A DNA stretch of 64,000 nt from NCBI GenBank assembly GCA_020638995.1, contig JACKHM010000004.1, positions 558,001 through 622,000 of the forward strand. The letters run 5' to 3'. The stretch is from Planctomycetaceae bacterium (GTDB lineage: Bacteria; Planctomycetota; Planctomycetia; Pirellulales; Pirellulaceae). The notes under the pieces were generated by a model. The model saw nothing but the letters and a program-made list of their open reading frames with translations. It was not told the DNA's origin and searched no databases. Every line of letters begins with the position of its first letter. Positions within the stretch are counted from its first letter, which is position 1. The translations under genes and the position numbers were made by a program. This document shows positions 34,713 through 43,957 of the stretch, in pieces.

Positions 34713-37700
34713 CCGGCATCACGAGGGCTCATTGCCAGTGCATCCTTCCGAGCAACAGCTGCGAGCGTTCATCACGGGCATAATCGCTCAGCAAGACGCC
34801 TTGCGAATTGAGAATCATCTCGCTGAATGTGACTTGTGTGCGCGTTCAATCGACGAACTTGACCTCGCCGACGATCCGTTCACCGAATTGCTACGACATC
34901 ACGCGGCTAGCGAGGCGTCAATTGACTTGATGCATTGCGACCGGGAAGTTCCGCCCGCGGCTGAAGATGCAACACGCAGTTTGCCGCCGACGCAACCGGC
35001 GAGTCGTTCACTGCTTCACTTAACTCGCTATGAGGTTGGGCAGCAGTTAGGTTTTGGCGGCATGGGAGTTGTCTACGAGGCATTTGATAACACCTTGCGA
35101 CGAAGCGTTGCCTTAAAGGTGATTTCGCCACATCGCGCTCTAAACTCTGCAGACCGCGAACGCTTTCGCCGCGAGGCGGAAGCGGCTGCACGCTTGCAGC
35201 ATGTCAACATCGTTCAAGTCTTTGATTTTGGTGACTCCGACGACGTGTTGTATTGTGCGTTTGAGTTGATCGACGGAGGCACGTTGGCGGATCGCGTTAA
35301 TAGTTCTGGAATGAGACCAAGAGAGGCTGCGCAGATCGTCGCGACGATTGCCGAAGCAGTGGACTACGCGCACCTACGAGGCGTGGTTCATCGTGATTTG
35401 AAGCCGGCGAACATTCTTCTTACGCAGAATGGCACACCCAAGATTGCCGACTTTGGTTTGGCGAAGCGGTTGGACGAAGACGTATCTCGCACCGTTACAG
35501 GGACACTGCTTGGATCGCCATGCTACATGGCGCCAGAACAGGCACGCGGCGACTTGGCGACGGTCGGTCCCCCTGCCGATATCTACGCGTTGGGTGCAAT
35601 ACTCTACGAAGCAGTTACCGGCCGACCCCCGTTCCAGGAAGGTGACGTTTTAGCCACGTTGGAGCAAGTAAAGCACGCCGACCCCGTTCCGCCATCGCGG
35701 TTGTGCCAAGAGGTGGACCGAGATCTTGAAGCCATCTGTTTGAAGTGTCTCGAAAAGACTCCTCGGAAACGCTATGCACGAGCGCGTGGTCTCGCGACCG
35801 ACTTGCGGCGTTACCTTGATGGGATGCCCGTCGCAGCTCGCCAGGCTAGGGTTGGCGAACAGTTAGTGAAACTTGCCAAGCGGCATCCCTTCGCAACTTT
35901 TGCTTCAGGGCTGAGTGTTGCTGCCCTGCTAATCTTTGTTGCGGTAATCACCGTATATAACACTCTGCTTCTCGATTCACGCGAAGAAGTGCGCAGGCGG
36001 CTGGTGGATGCACAACGCAAAAACTTCGCTCTTCAGCTACAGAGAGCGCAAACGATTGCAAAGACCAATCCAGTACAAGCACGAGGCATTTTGCAAGACG
36101 TCGAGAATTGCCCACCAAAGTTGCGAGACTTTTACTGGCAGCATCTTTCTGCTTACTGTAAACGTGACGTCGAACGGTGGATCATCGATAAAGAAGTGCG
36201 CGCAGTAGCAATAGCCCCGCAATGCGAGACACTTGCAGTTGGTGATTCAGGCGGAAACGTAAGTATCTACATAGTTGGGAGCAAACAACCGCTTCATCAA
36301 TTCTGTGCTCATACGGAGTCTGTCAATGATCTCGCATTTTCCGACGATGGTCTAACATTGGCAACGGTCGGTGACGATGGCGCTGGAAGAGTGTGGAACG
36401 CGTCGAACGCGACATTGAAGTCAGTCCTCTCGACCGAGGGCACTCGCGCTAACGGGCTTTGTTTCGCTCCCGAAACGAGTGAGCTTGCAACAAGTCATTC
36501 GGATGGAACAATCCGCATTTGGAATCTCGAAAACACAATGCAGATGCGAGTGCTCCACGGGCACAAAGATTCCGCTTTCCGTGTTTCTTATAGCTCTGAC
36601 GGAAAGTACCTGGCGAGTTGCTCGCGCGATGGAACAGCAAAGGTATGGGAGACCCAAGCTTGGAGCGAATTCATCACTCTCAGCGAACATCAAGGAATGG
36701 TCACGGACGTTGACTTTCATCCGCACCGGCCCGGATTATTGGCCACGGCAAGCACCGATGGCACGATACGCATGTGGGACATCGGTGCTGAGTACCCCAG
36801 CCACTCGACCTTCGAAGCGGGCGGCTTTGATGCTACGGCGAGTTCGATTGCATTCGACTCTGACGGGATGCAGCTGGCAATTGGCACTTATAACGGCGAG
36901 ACACATATCTTCGACGTGGGATCGAGGATGTTGCTAACTGTGCTCGAACAACCAGGATCTCGCATTTCATCTGTAGCGTTTGAGAACAGAAGCGTGTTAG
37001 TCACGGGTTCGAAGGAAGGGCGGGTGCAACGATGGGAGACGGATGGTAGTCACGCCACATTGATATATGAAGCACATAGCCGTCCTTTGACTGGGTTGGC
37101 TTTTTCATCGGACGGGCGGAACCTCGCAAGTAGCGCGTACGACGGATTTGTACGCATCTGGGATGTCACCGCAGGGAGGCCTGTTGGGGAATGGTATGAG
37201 GATACTTGGATCACCGGTGTCCATTCGAAATCAGGAGGCAGTGAGTTCGTGTGGGAAGCGGGGGGCAATGTCTATGTTGGTCGCTTTGGTCAGACATCCA
37301 CTTTAGATCCTCACGCGATCGCGACGCCACCGTTCTTTGCTACTGACATGGCCGTGTTTAACGGATTGCTCATTGTTGCCGATGTAGCCGATGTCAAGTT
37401 CGTAGACTTGCTGAGTGGCAAATTGGCTTGGTCGTGGTCCAAAGATACTATTCAACATCTTGCGACGTCTCGCGACGGAAACACCTTTGCGGCCATAGGC
37501 GAAAACGGCACGATTTGGCTTGGTAGTCGCGGACACCAGTCGCTAAAACGACTTTGCGCTTCAAATGAGACAATCACCAGCGCGGCGATATCTCCGGATG
37601 GACAGTCTGTCGCCGTGGGCACTACTCAGGGAGTTTTATTGATCTACGGCGCCTCGACCGGCGAAATCCAAATGACCATTGCTGCACATCCAGGGCCAGT

Positions 37701-37950
37701 TCAGTGCATCACATACTCAACCGACGGCAAAACCCTGGTCTCAGGAAGTGAAGATCGATTGGTAAAGCTTTGGGATCCGATCGCAGGTGCAGAACGCGGT
37801 AGCTTGGCCACCGGAAGCGGTACCGTTATGTTGGCTTTTGCACCGGATTCTACGGCACTGGCCGCAGGTGGCCAGAATGGTGTCATTACAATCTGGAAAA
37901 CGGATCTGGACCCCGACGTTGACACGGATTTTGGCACCCACGTGAAATGA
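34705..37950 (+). CDS. zinc anti-sigma-like motif / Ser-Thr kinase / WD40 protein
   Basis: 1081 residues. The N-terminus holds H38-x3-C42-x2-C45 (ENHLAECDLC), the zinc anti-sigma signature. A complete kinase domain follows (about 109-370): GFGGMGVVYEA, Lys138, HRDLKPAN with Asp231, DFG 249-251, and GSPCYMAPEQA. A membrane helix lies at about 395-422 and the rest (about 490-1075) is a WD40 region of roughly 12-14 blades with WD/WN-type repeat ends (RVWNAS, RIWNLE, KVWETQ, RMWDIG, RIWDVT, KLWDPI). The TTG at 34705 overlaps the sigma stop; a GTG at 34738 is an alternative that keeps the zinc motif. It probably senses partners by WD40 and controls the sigma factor (inference). Confidence 0.92.
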   Translation: MINRHHEGSLPVHPSEQQLRAFITGIIAQQDALRIENHLAECDLCARSIDELDLADDPFTELLRHHAASEASIDLMHCDREVPPAAEDATRSLPPTQPASRSLLHLTRYEVGQQLGFGGMGVVYEAFDNTLRRSVALKVISPHRALNSADRERFRREAEAAARLQHVNIVQVFDFGDSDDVLYCAFELIDGGTLADRVNSSGMRPREAAQIVATIAEAVDYAHLRGVVHRDLKPANILLTQNGTPKIADFGLAKRLDEDVSRTVTGTLLGSPCYMAPEQARGDLATVGPPADIYALGAILYEAVTGRPPFQEGDVLATLEQVKHADPVPPSRLCQEVDRDLEAICLKCLEKTPRKRYARARGLATDLRRYLDGMPVAARQARVGEQLVKLAKRHPFATFASGLSVAALLIFVAVITVYNTLLLDSREEVRRRLVDAQRKNFALQLQRAQTIAKTNPVQARGILQDVENCPPKLRDFYWQHLSAYCKRDVERWIIDKEVRAVAIAPQCETLAVGDSGGNVSIYIVGSKQPLHQFCAHTESVNDLAFSDDGLTLATVGDDGAGRVWNASNATLKSVLSTEGTRANGLCFAPETSELATSHSDGTIRIWNLENTMQMRVLHGHKDSAFRVSYSSDGKYLASCSRDGTAKVWETQAWSEFITLSEHQGMVTDVDFHPHRPGLLATASTDGTIRMWDIGAEYPSHSTFEAGGFDATASSIAFDSDGMQLAIGTYNGETHIFDVGSRMLLTVLEQPGSRISSVAFENRSVLVTGSKEGRVQRWETDGSHATLIYEAHSRPLTGLAFSSDGRNLASSAYDGFVRIWDVTAGRPVGEWYEDTWITGVHSKSGGSEFVWEAGGNVYVGRFGQTSTLDPHAIATPPFFATDMAVFNGLLIVADVADVKFVDLLSGKLAWSWSKDTIQHLATSRDGNTFAAIGENGTIWLGSRGHQSLKRLCASNETITSAAISPDGQSVAVGTTQGVLLIYGASTGEIQMTIAAHPGPVQCITYSTDGKTLVSGSEDRLVKLWDPIAGAERGSLATGSGTVMLAFAPDSTALAAGGQNGVITIWKTDLDPDVDTDFGTHVK

Positions 37951-38024
37951 TTTGCCAGCTTGCGGCCTTTAGGTCAGTAGGAACGCTATGGTCTGATCAC
38001 AGGGTGATTTAAGGACAACGATCG

Positions 38025-39371
38025 ATGAGCCCTCGAATTCGAAGTAAGTGTGACCTTACCAAGTTTGCTGTATTGTCGCTTATTGCGGGAGTTCTGGTTC
38101 CATGGCAGTGCCGTGCGGATGCCGCGACGCTAGAGTTTCAGCTGCACAAACATGCACCGCAGATACTATCCTCGCTCCGTGGTCGATCTTGCCATCGGAT
38201 AGGAGTCCTCAAGTTTCAAGTCCAGAAGGTTGGGCAGCGTCCTTCGGATTGCGCGGGAACATTGAATACTTTCCTTGCCGAACGCCTGGAGGTCGCGTTG
38301 GCGTTAGCGAACTCGACCGATCCCGCCGAACAAATCCAGCTTGTTCATAACGCGAGTCGTGTGGCAGCACAAACTCCGGAGGCGACTCATCTGTCACCGT
38401 CTGGAAGACAACGACTCTTTTCTCAGCGATATCCTTTGGCCTGGGATAATCGAAAAGTTGAGCTCGACGCACTGGTGACGGGCGTCGTCCAAGTTGCACC
38501 CGACTTGAGAAGTGTACGAATCGGAATCGTGGCAGCTATCAAAGGCGAACCCGAGCTTTTAGGACTTTTACCGCCGATCGTCGCAGATACAGATGGAGCG
38601 ATTCTCAACGAACTTGGAGAAAGCTTCCAACTTCGATCCGGTCCCGACGGGCAGCGATTGTCTGACCCCGCGACCTCGGCTGGTGAAGTCCAACACGAGC
38701 CGCCCGCAAACTTTCCCCTTGATAACAAACCGACCGTGGCATTGAGGGTTTTCTACGATGGCCAGCCAGTAACTTTGGAATTCACGGAATCAGAAGCCAT
38801 CATTCCTGAGCCAGGAATGGGACAATCGGTGACCTTCCAGCTCGAACGAATGGATCAATCGGATGTTATCCTTGGCGTTGTCCTGAAAGTGAATGGCGAG
38901 AACACGCTCTATCGTCAGCGCGTGCGAGACTTCGACTGTGCGAAATGGGTTCTCAACCCAGGGCATCGCGCAACGGTGATTCACGGATTCCAAAAGGCAA
39001 ACAGCACAGAGGTTGGTGAAGCGTTTGAAGTCGTGTCGACCGCAGCATCCAGGGCGTTGGAAATGCACTATGGGCCGGACGTCGGGACGATATCACTCAC
39101 CGTTTTTGAGGAAACGAAAGAGTCGCCGCAACTGAGTCTGTCTGAGGACGCTCCTGATCTCGCGGCAATTGCCAAGGCCCAGTTTCCGGCGGAGCCACCC
39201 CGGAACGCAGATGCCCTAAAGGCGCAACTACGCAATGTTGGGGCGACTGGTACGCGAGGTGTAATCACAGACGGAGATGAAATACAGCAGCGCGTGCAAC
39301 TGGTAAGGCATGACTGGCGTCCCGAACCAATCATGTCAGTCGTGATACGATATTACCGCCCGCAGGATTAA
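38025..39371 (+). CDS. exported protein with CsgG/FlgO-like N-terminal domain
   Basis: 448 residues. A signal peptide (about 1-33, ending CRADA) is followed by RIGVLKFQV and an AERLEVALALA helix, then DALVTGVVQVAPDLRSVRIGIVA, a strand-helix pattern like CsgG/FlgO/TolB-N proteins that assemble or regulate envelope structures. The C-terminal half (about 230-445) is beta-rich and unrecognised. It starts with AAGGA 8 bases ahead of the ATG, 74 bases after the kinase gene and 129 bases before the second CHAT gene, so it is likely part of one operon. The CsgG link is a pattern judgement only. Confidence 0.65.
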   Translation: MSPRIRSKCDLTKFAVLSLIAGVLVPWQCRADAATLEFQLHKHAPQILSSLRGRSCHRIGVLKFQVQKVGQRPSDCAGTLNTFLAERLEVALALANSTDPAEQIQLVHNASRVAAQTPEATHLSPSGRQRLFSQRYPLAWDNRKVELDALVTGVVQVAPDLRSVRIGIVAAIKGEPELLGLLPPIVADTDGAILNELGESFQLRSGPDGQRLSDPATSAGEVQHEPPANFPLDNKPTVALRVFYDGQPVTLEFTESEAIIPEPGMGQSVTFQLERMDQSDVILGVVLKVNGENTLYRQRVRDFDCAKWVLNPGHRATVIHGFQKANSTEVGEAFEVVSTAASRALEMHYGPDVGTISLTVFEETKESPQLSLSEDAPDLAAIAKAQFPAEPPRNADALKAQLRNVGATGTRGVITDGDEIQQRVQLVRHDWRPEPIMSVVIRYYRPQD

Positions 39372-39500
39372 GCGACACCGCGGTCTTTGGGAAACGGTGA
39401 TGTCGAATTGGCACCTCGCGGTAAACGGCGAAAGCAATCCGTCGTAGTCAGGGTTTGTAAAAGTGAAACGAACATTCACGAATGAACGAGGAACGTCAGA

Positions 39501-42470
39501 GTGAAGACTTTCGGAATCGCCACTGCATTGCTGTTAACGTGTGGCGCTGGAACTGGCGTCTCATTTGCCGAGTTGCTGGATGTCAAGCGCGGCACACGTA
39601 TCGTGGTGCGAGTCGATGACGCGCCGATTACGCTGCGAGAGGGCTATGTTGGCTACGCACCGCGTGATTCAGAGTTTGACGTGCTTGGCACGCAGGGCAC
39701 TTCGCTACGCATTCACTTTCAAGGATGGGATGGCTCGATTCACCGTAACTTTGTGTCTCTAAAAGGAGCGGTCGATACGATCGGAGACCACGGAGTTTCA
39801 ATCGCGTCGCTCATGTCATCGCCCGTTATCGATGCTGCGAATCCATTTCTCATTCCGCGTCTCGGTGAACTCGCCGCCTCCTTGGTGGCCAGTGGACGCG
39901 AACGCGAACTACTCAACATCGAACGCGAGTTGCTAGACGCCGCTGGCCGAAACCGAGGGCCATTCGGCGCGTTCTATCAGGCACAATGTTACGGCGTATT
40001 GGGAGGGATGCACCTAAGTAGCGGCGATACGCCGACCGGCCTCGGCTACACCAATCAAGCTTTCGGCCTTGCACAGCATGCTCTTTGGCAGCTCGAAAAT
40101 GGAACTCTTCGCGAGCCAAATCGCGGCGATTTCATGAAGTTAGCTACGATTCATCTGATGGCGGCGAACGGATGGTCTCAAGCAAATGCCGGCTATCTCG
40201 CGGACGGCGAACGCAAACTGTCTATTGCCTGCGAGGCCATGGACCGTGCATTGCCCGTCAGCGAACTCCTAGAACGTGCGGAGTTCGCGCGTCCGGTGGA
40301 TAGCCGCATCTACACTTGGCACGCTGACGCATTGCTTCGCTCGAATCTTGTCGCCGAAGCACAAAATCAATTGATAAAGGCTGAAAAGTGCGGAGAAGCG
40401 TACCTGCGTTGGTTAACGCATCCGCTGATGTTCGGTCGACCGACTTCATCAGGATATGGAGGTTATCCTGAAGCCCTAATGGCTCTCTGTCTGGTTCACG
40501 AAGATGACCTTGACGGGGCTTTAGACAAGATGAATCTTGCTCAGCGTCGGCAACACCGCTACGCGATGTGGCCCGGGCATGTCGATGATCCAACGCTGGA
40601 ATTGTTCGTCCGCGAGAAACGCGGAAGTAGCGCGATTGACAACTTCACTCAGGACCCGTTTGATTTCGCGATGTCGCTGGCGAAGTTCATGGAACCCAGC
40701 TCAAATGCCGCGACATTGACTGCGGAATGGATAATAAATCGCAAGTTTAGGATGCAAGACAATTTGACGCGGCAGGCGAGTGTTGTTAACGACAACCAGG
40801 GCGAGGGTGGTCGATCGAAGATGCCCGACAGTGCATGGATGTCACTCGGATCTTCTTTCGGAACTTTCGCGACCGACCAACGATTGCGAGGGATTCGCGG
40901 GCTTGCGGCGGATTTCGCCCTGCGAGCATTTTCTGAGGAAGAATTTGACGTGGCGCGAAGAGAATTCGAAACCGTTCGCTACGTCGGCGCCGCACTTCGA
41001 TCGACCAGGCTGGAAGAGCTGGCAGTCGTTCCAGAAGACGTTCGCCGCGCCCACTGGTTGTCAGTGTCTCCTTCCTACAACCCGAAGACCAAGAAAGTCG
41101 ACAGTGGTGATTCGAAGGCGCTAGTGAATTGGCACGATTCCGAGGCTCAGCGAACATGGACAACGGTCAATGCGATCCAACGGCACCTGGAAGATGACCA
41201 AGCATTGGTAGAATTTGCCCGCTATCGCGAATTTGATTTCGGCAGGCTGGGAAGCAAATACGGTTGGCGACCGCCAAGATATGTCGCTTGTGTCGTGCCT
41301 GCAAAAGGACAAGCGAAGATAATCGACTTGGGTGAGGCGGAACTAATCGAGAGGGCCATCACTGCGTGGAGAGCTTCCCTTCAAGAGTCTTCCGGAGAAA
41401 ACGGGGCGATCAATTCCTTCGGCGAGCCCGAGGCGACCGTGGCGACGCAACGAATCGCTCAGGGATTTGCGAAGATAGTAATCGACCCGGTCCGTGACGC
41501 GATTCGCTCTTCAAAGAATCTCGTGATATGTCCCGACGCCGCACTTTGGCTTGTTCCGTGGGCGGCAATCCCATGGGAGGAAGATGCATTTCTCATAGAG
41601 CGCTTCCCCCTCCGCATCGTTACAACCGGCAGGGAGCTCACTGAGCCCGTGATAGCGGCGGGGCAAGCGGTTTCCAATAGCAAGAGTGACCCATTAATTG
41701 TCGTCGATCCGAATTACTCGATGTCCATTTCCGAGTTGCTCGCGCAAGAGAATCGCATCGAGAACCGCGAGCCTAGCAAGCCTTCCATTATGATTGCCAA
41801 ACGCGGCAAGAGTTTGATTCGACAAGTCTCAAGACTGCCGTATACAAAGGTAGAGGGCGAACTGGTTGCTCCCTCTGTGGCCAAATACACGGGGGAGGTT
41901 CCTCTCGTCTACTTCGGCGATTCCGCAATCGAAGCGGTTTTTGAGACGATCAAATCTCCACCTGTCCTTGTGATTTCTTCGCACGCGTTTTTCTTGCCAC
42001 CCCGAACCGAAGAGGAATCCGGTGGTCGGCTTGACATTCGTGATCCGCTGATGCGGTGCGGTTTGCTGTTGGCGGCGTGCAACCACCATGACAATTGGAA
42101 TATGCGCCGCGCGAATGACGGGGTTTTGACCGGTTACGAAGTCAGCGGATTCGACCTTAGAGGTACCGACTTGGTCGTGCTGAGCGCCTGTGATACCGGG
42201 ATCGGAGACGTCCGACACGCAGAAGGCATTTTGGGACTTCGGCAAGCATTTCACTTGGCAGGGGCAAACGCTGTGGTAGCGAGCCTTTGGCAGGTTCCTG
42301 ATCGTGAAACGGCACTTCTCATGACGAAGTTTTTCGAGGAACTTGCTGCGGGGAGCAACAAGCACGAGGCACTGAGAAACGCGCAGCTCGAACGAATCGC
42401 CGCGAGACGCGCTAAGCACGGATCGGCTCATCCGTACCTCTGGGCCGCATTCTCAGTCACCGGTAACTAA
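39501..42470 (+). CDS. exported CHAT-domain protein, TPR-poor paralogue
   Basis: 989 residues from GTG 39501. A signal peptide (about 1-23) leads to an SH3-like domain (about 25-95) and a helical middle (110-580) in which TPR units are degenerate or absent. The C-terminal CHAT domain (about 640-989) has the dyad His828 (VISSHAFF) and Cys897 (LSACDTG). Long stretches match the CHAT protein at 29992-33069 (LVVLSACDTG, GDVRHxEG, LWxVPDxxxALLM, and a shared CNHxD), so the two are paralogues. It is the last gene of the sigma-kinase-CsgG-like-CHAT series. It is presumed to be a periplasmic or surface cysteine peptidase, with the partner cleaved or activated unknown. Confidence 0.9.
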   Translation: MKTFGIATALLLTCGAGTGVSFAELLDVKRGTRIVVRVDDAPITLREGYVGYAPRDSEFDVLGTQGTSLRIHFQGWDGSIHRNFVSLKGAVDTIGDHGVSIASLMSSPVIDAANPFLIPRLGELAASLVASGRERELLNIERELLDAAGRNRGPFGAFYQAQCYGVLGGMHLSSGDTPTGLGYTNQAFGLAQHALWQLENGTLREPNRGDFMKLATIHLMAANGWSQANAGYLADGERKLSIACEAMDRALPVSELLERAEFARPVDSRIYTWHADALLRSNLVAEAQNQLIKAEKCGEAYLRWLTHPLMFGRPTSSGYGGYPEALMALCLVHEDDLDGALDKMNLAQRRQHRYAMWPGHVDDPTLELFVREKRGSSAIDNFTQDPFDFAMSLAKFMEPSSNAATLTAEWIINRKFRMQDNLTRQASVVNDNQGEGGRSKMPDSAWMSLGSSFGTFATDQRLRGIRGLAADFALRAFSEEEFDVARREFETVRYVGAALRSTRLEELAVVPEDVRRAHWLSVSPSYNPKTKKVDSGDSKALVNWHDSEAQRTWTTVNAIQRHLEDDQALVEFARYREFDFGRLGSKYGWRPPRYVACVVPAKGQAKIIDLGEAELIERAITAWRASLQESSGENGAINSFGEPEATVATQRIAQGFAKIVIDPVRDAIRSSKNLVICPDAALWLVPWAAIPWEEDAFLIERFPLRIVTTGRELTEPVIAAGQAVSNSKSDPLIVVDPNYSMSISELLAQENRIENREPSKPSIMIAKRGKSLIRQVSRLPYTKVEGELVAPSVAKYTGEVPLVYFGDSAIEAVFETIKSPPVLVISSHAFFLPPRTEEESGGRLDIRDPLMRCGLLLAACNHHDNWNMRRANDGVLTGYEVSGFDLRGTDLVVLSACDTGIGDVRHAEGILGLRQAFHLAGANAVVASLWQVPDRETALLMTKFFEELAAGSNKHEALRNAQLERIAARRAKHGSAHPYLWAAFSVTGN

Positions 42471-42976
42471 TGCGCGTTTCATAGCCCGCGACTACGGCTG
42501 AGTTCGCAAAACGACAGGAGGCTTCGAAGGATTTGCAACTCTAGCTCTGGTTTTGAAAGGACTTCAACAGATTCCTGAATGAACATGCTTTCTGCCGAAC
42601 TTCCGACCTCTCGGTCGCAGCGGTGTGCTGAAACGGGAACGATATTCGTGGCATAAATCGTCGGTTGGTTTCACGGACGTCCGAAAATATGTTCCGAATT
42701 CTAAGAGAACATACGCTCGTTATCGTCGAATTTGTGTGCCAGCCGACAATGCGGTTTTGTCAGCGTGCAGTTCGTTCAAGGCGGGTGTACGGTGCAGGGA
42801 GTCGAGTCGATTCGTTTTTTCCCCACAATCGTTTCCGTTGGGGCGATAATACCGGTATTGTGGCGATTCATTTTCGGAGCAAGGAGACATCGGCCTCGAT
42901 TTCAGACTGCGTCCGGCGTGCAAACCTGACATATTGGTTTGCCAGTTGTGGATTTCCACAGTCTTGGGGAACTGCG
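42471..42976. other. 506-base convergent intergenic region, nothing recognised
   Basis: It lies between the second CHAT gene and the ABC permease (both ends are 3' ends). Short open frames exist on both strands but none has a domain, ribosome binding site or consistent codon character. No strong terminator hairpin was found by eye. Confidence 0.5.
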
Positions 42977-43957
42977 CTAAAGCGGGGCGGGGAGATCGCG
43001 AGTTGAGAAGATCTTCAGGGCCAGCCCGTAGCATGCTAATCCGATTGAAGCGAGTACACTATATAGCGATAGTGGCCCATATGCCTGCCAAACACCCTCG
43101 TCATCGCGAACTGAAAGACTCCAAGCGTACTCGGGAAATTGGTGTGCGATTTGGACGAGCGACTCGGGCTCATAGGCCGTGAACGCAGAGAGAAACTTCA
43201 GCCAATACAGTTCATCTGCGGACATTCCAAATAGCTTTAGGACGATTTGCAGCATGTAGACGCCGACGACGATGCCAATGGTTCGCCAGCGGTAACGGTC
43301 CCAGGACGACATGAGCGTGCTGAAGCCAGCCAGCATCAGCCCGAACGTGAAGAGATTAACGCTGGCAGGAATAAAGAGCATCGGGTCGACGAGATCCACC
43401 ATCGGAACGTACACGACCTCCGGTTCTCCGAAGGGAATTGGTATTTCGGAACCAACAAAAGGCAGTGGGAACGGCAGCTGAATCGAAGGTGAGATCATTT
43501 GCTTGGCGGACATCGTTTGAATACCGCACCAGGTGCCGAACCATGCGCAGAAAGAAAGCACCGCGACTCCCGCCACCGTGACGCCGGCTTGGCTCAGCAT
43601 CACCGCTCGTCGACTTAACGGTTGAGCCAGAAGCATCTCGAGCGTACCTCTTCCTAGCTCGCCGCTCACACAGTCGGACCCACGCGCGATCGACCACAGC
43701 GAAACACATCCGACGACGACCAATTCGTCATAGGCCAACGAGATGCGGCCTTCATAGGTAATCAACCAGGCAAAGTCGACGGGTGTATAGCGTTGCCAAT
43801 CGCTCGGCAGCAAGTCCAAGATCTCTTTGAAGCGGCCAGTGTCGAGGCGACTGACCAACCACACTCGCAACCAACAGAACCAAACCATCGCGATCGAGCA
43901 GGCAGCGAGCAGCCACTTCGCCTCGTTGATGCGACGGCGAATCAAAATGCGAATCAT
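42977..43957 (-). CDS. ABC-2 type transporter permease
   Basis: 326 residues with about six hydrophobic segments (near 15-35, 75-95, 115-140, 190-215, 225-245, 298-318). The cytoplasmic GRGTLEMLLAQPLSRRAVMLSQ segment after the second helix is the coupling element typical of ABC-2 permeases such as NatB/YhaP types. The ATG overlaps the stop of the ATPase gene by 4 bases (ATGA), so the two form one exporter. Substrate unknown; candidates are lipids, ions or antibiotics. This is the last gene of the thrS-infC-ABC series. Confidence 0.85.
   Translation of the reverse strand: MIRILIRRRINEAKWLLAACSIAMVWFCWLRVWLVSRLDTGRFKEILDLLPSDWQRYTPVDFAWLITYEGRISLAYDELVVVGCVSLWSIARGSDCVSGELGRGTLEMLLAQPLSRRAVMLSQAGVTVAGVAVLSFCAWFGTWCGIQTMSAKQMISPSIQLPFPLPFVGSEIPIPFGEPEVVYVPMVDLVDPMLFIPASVNLFTFGLMLAGFSTLMSSWDRYRWRTIGIVVGVYMLQIVLKLFGMSADELYWLKFLSAFTAYEPESLVQIAHQFPEYAWSLSVRDDEGVWQAYGPLSLYSVLASIGLACYGLALKIFSTRDLPAPL

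Noticed and set aside
42625..43006. Overlapping open frames in the convergent gap before the ABC permease
   Set aside because: Short, mutually overlapping, without domain or translation signals.
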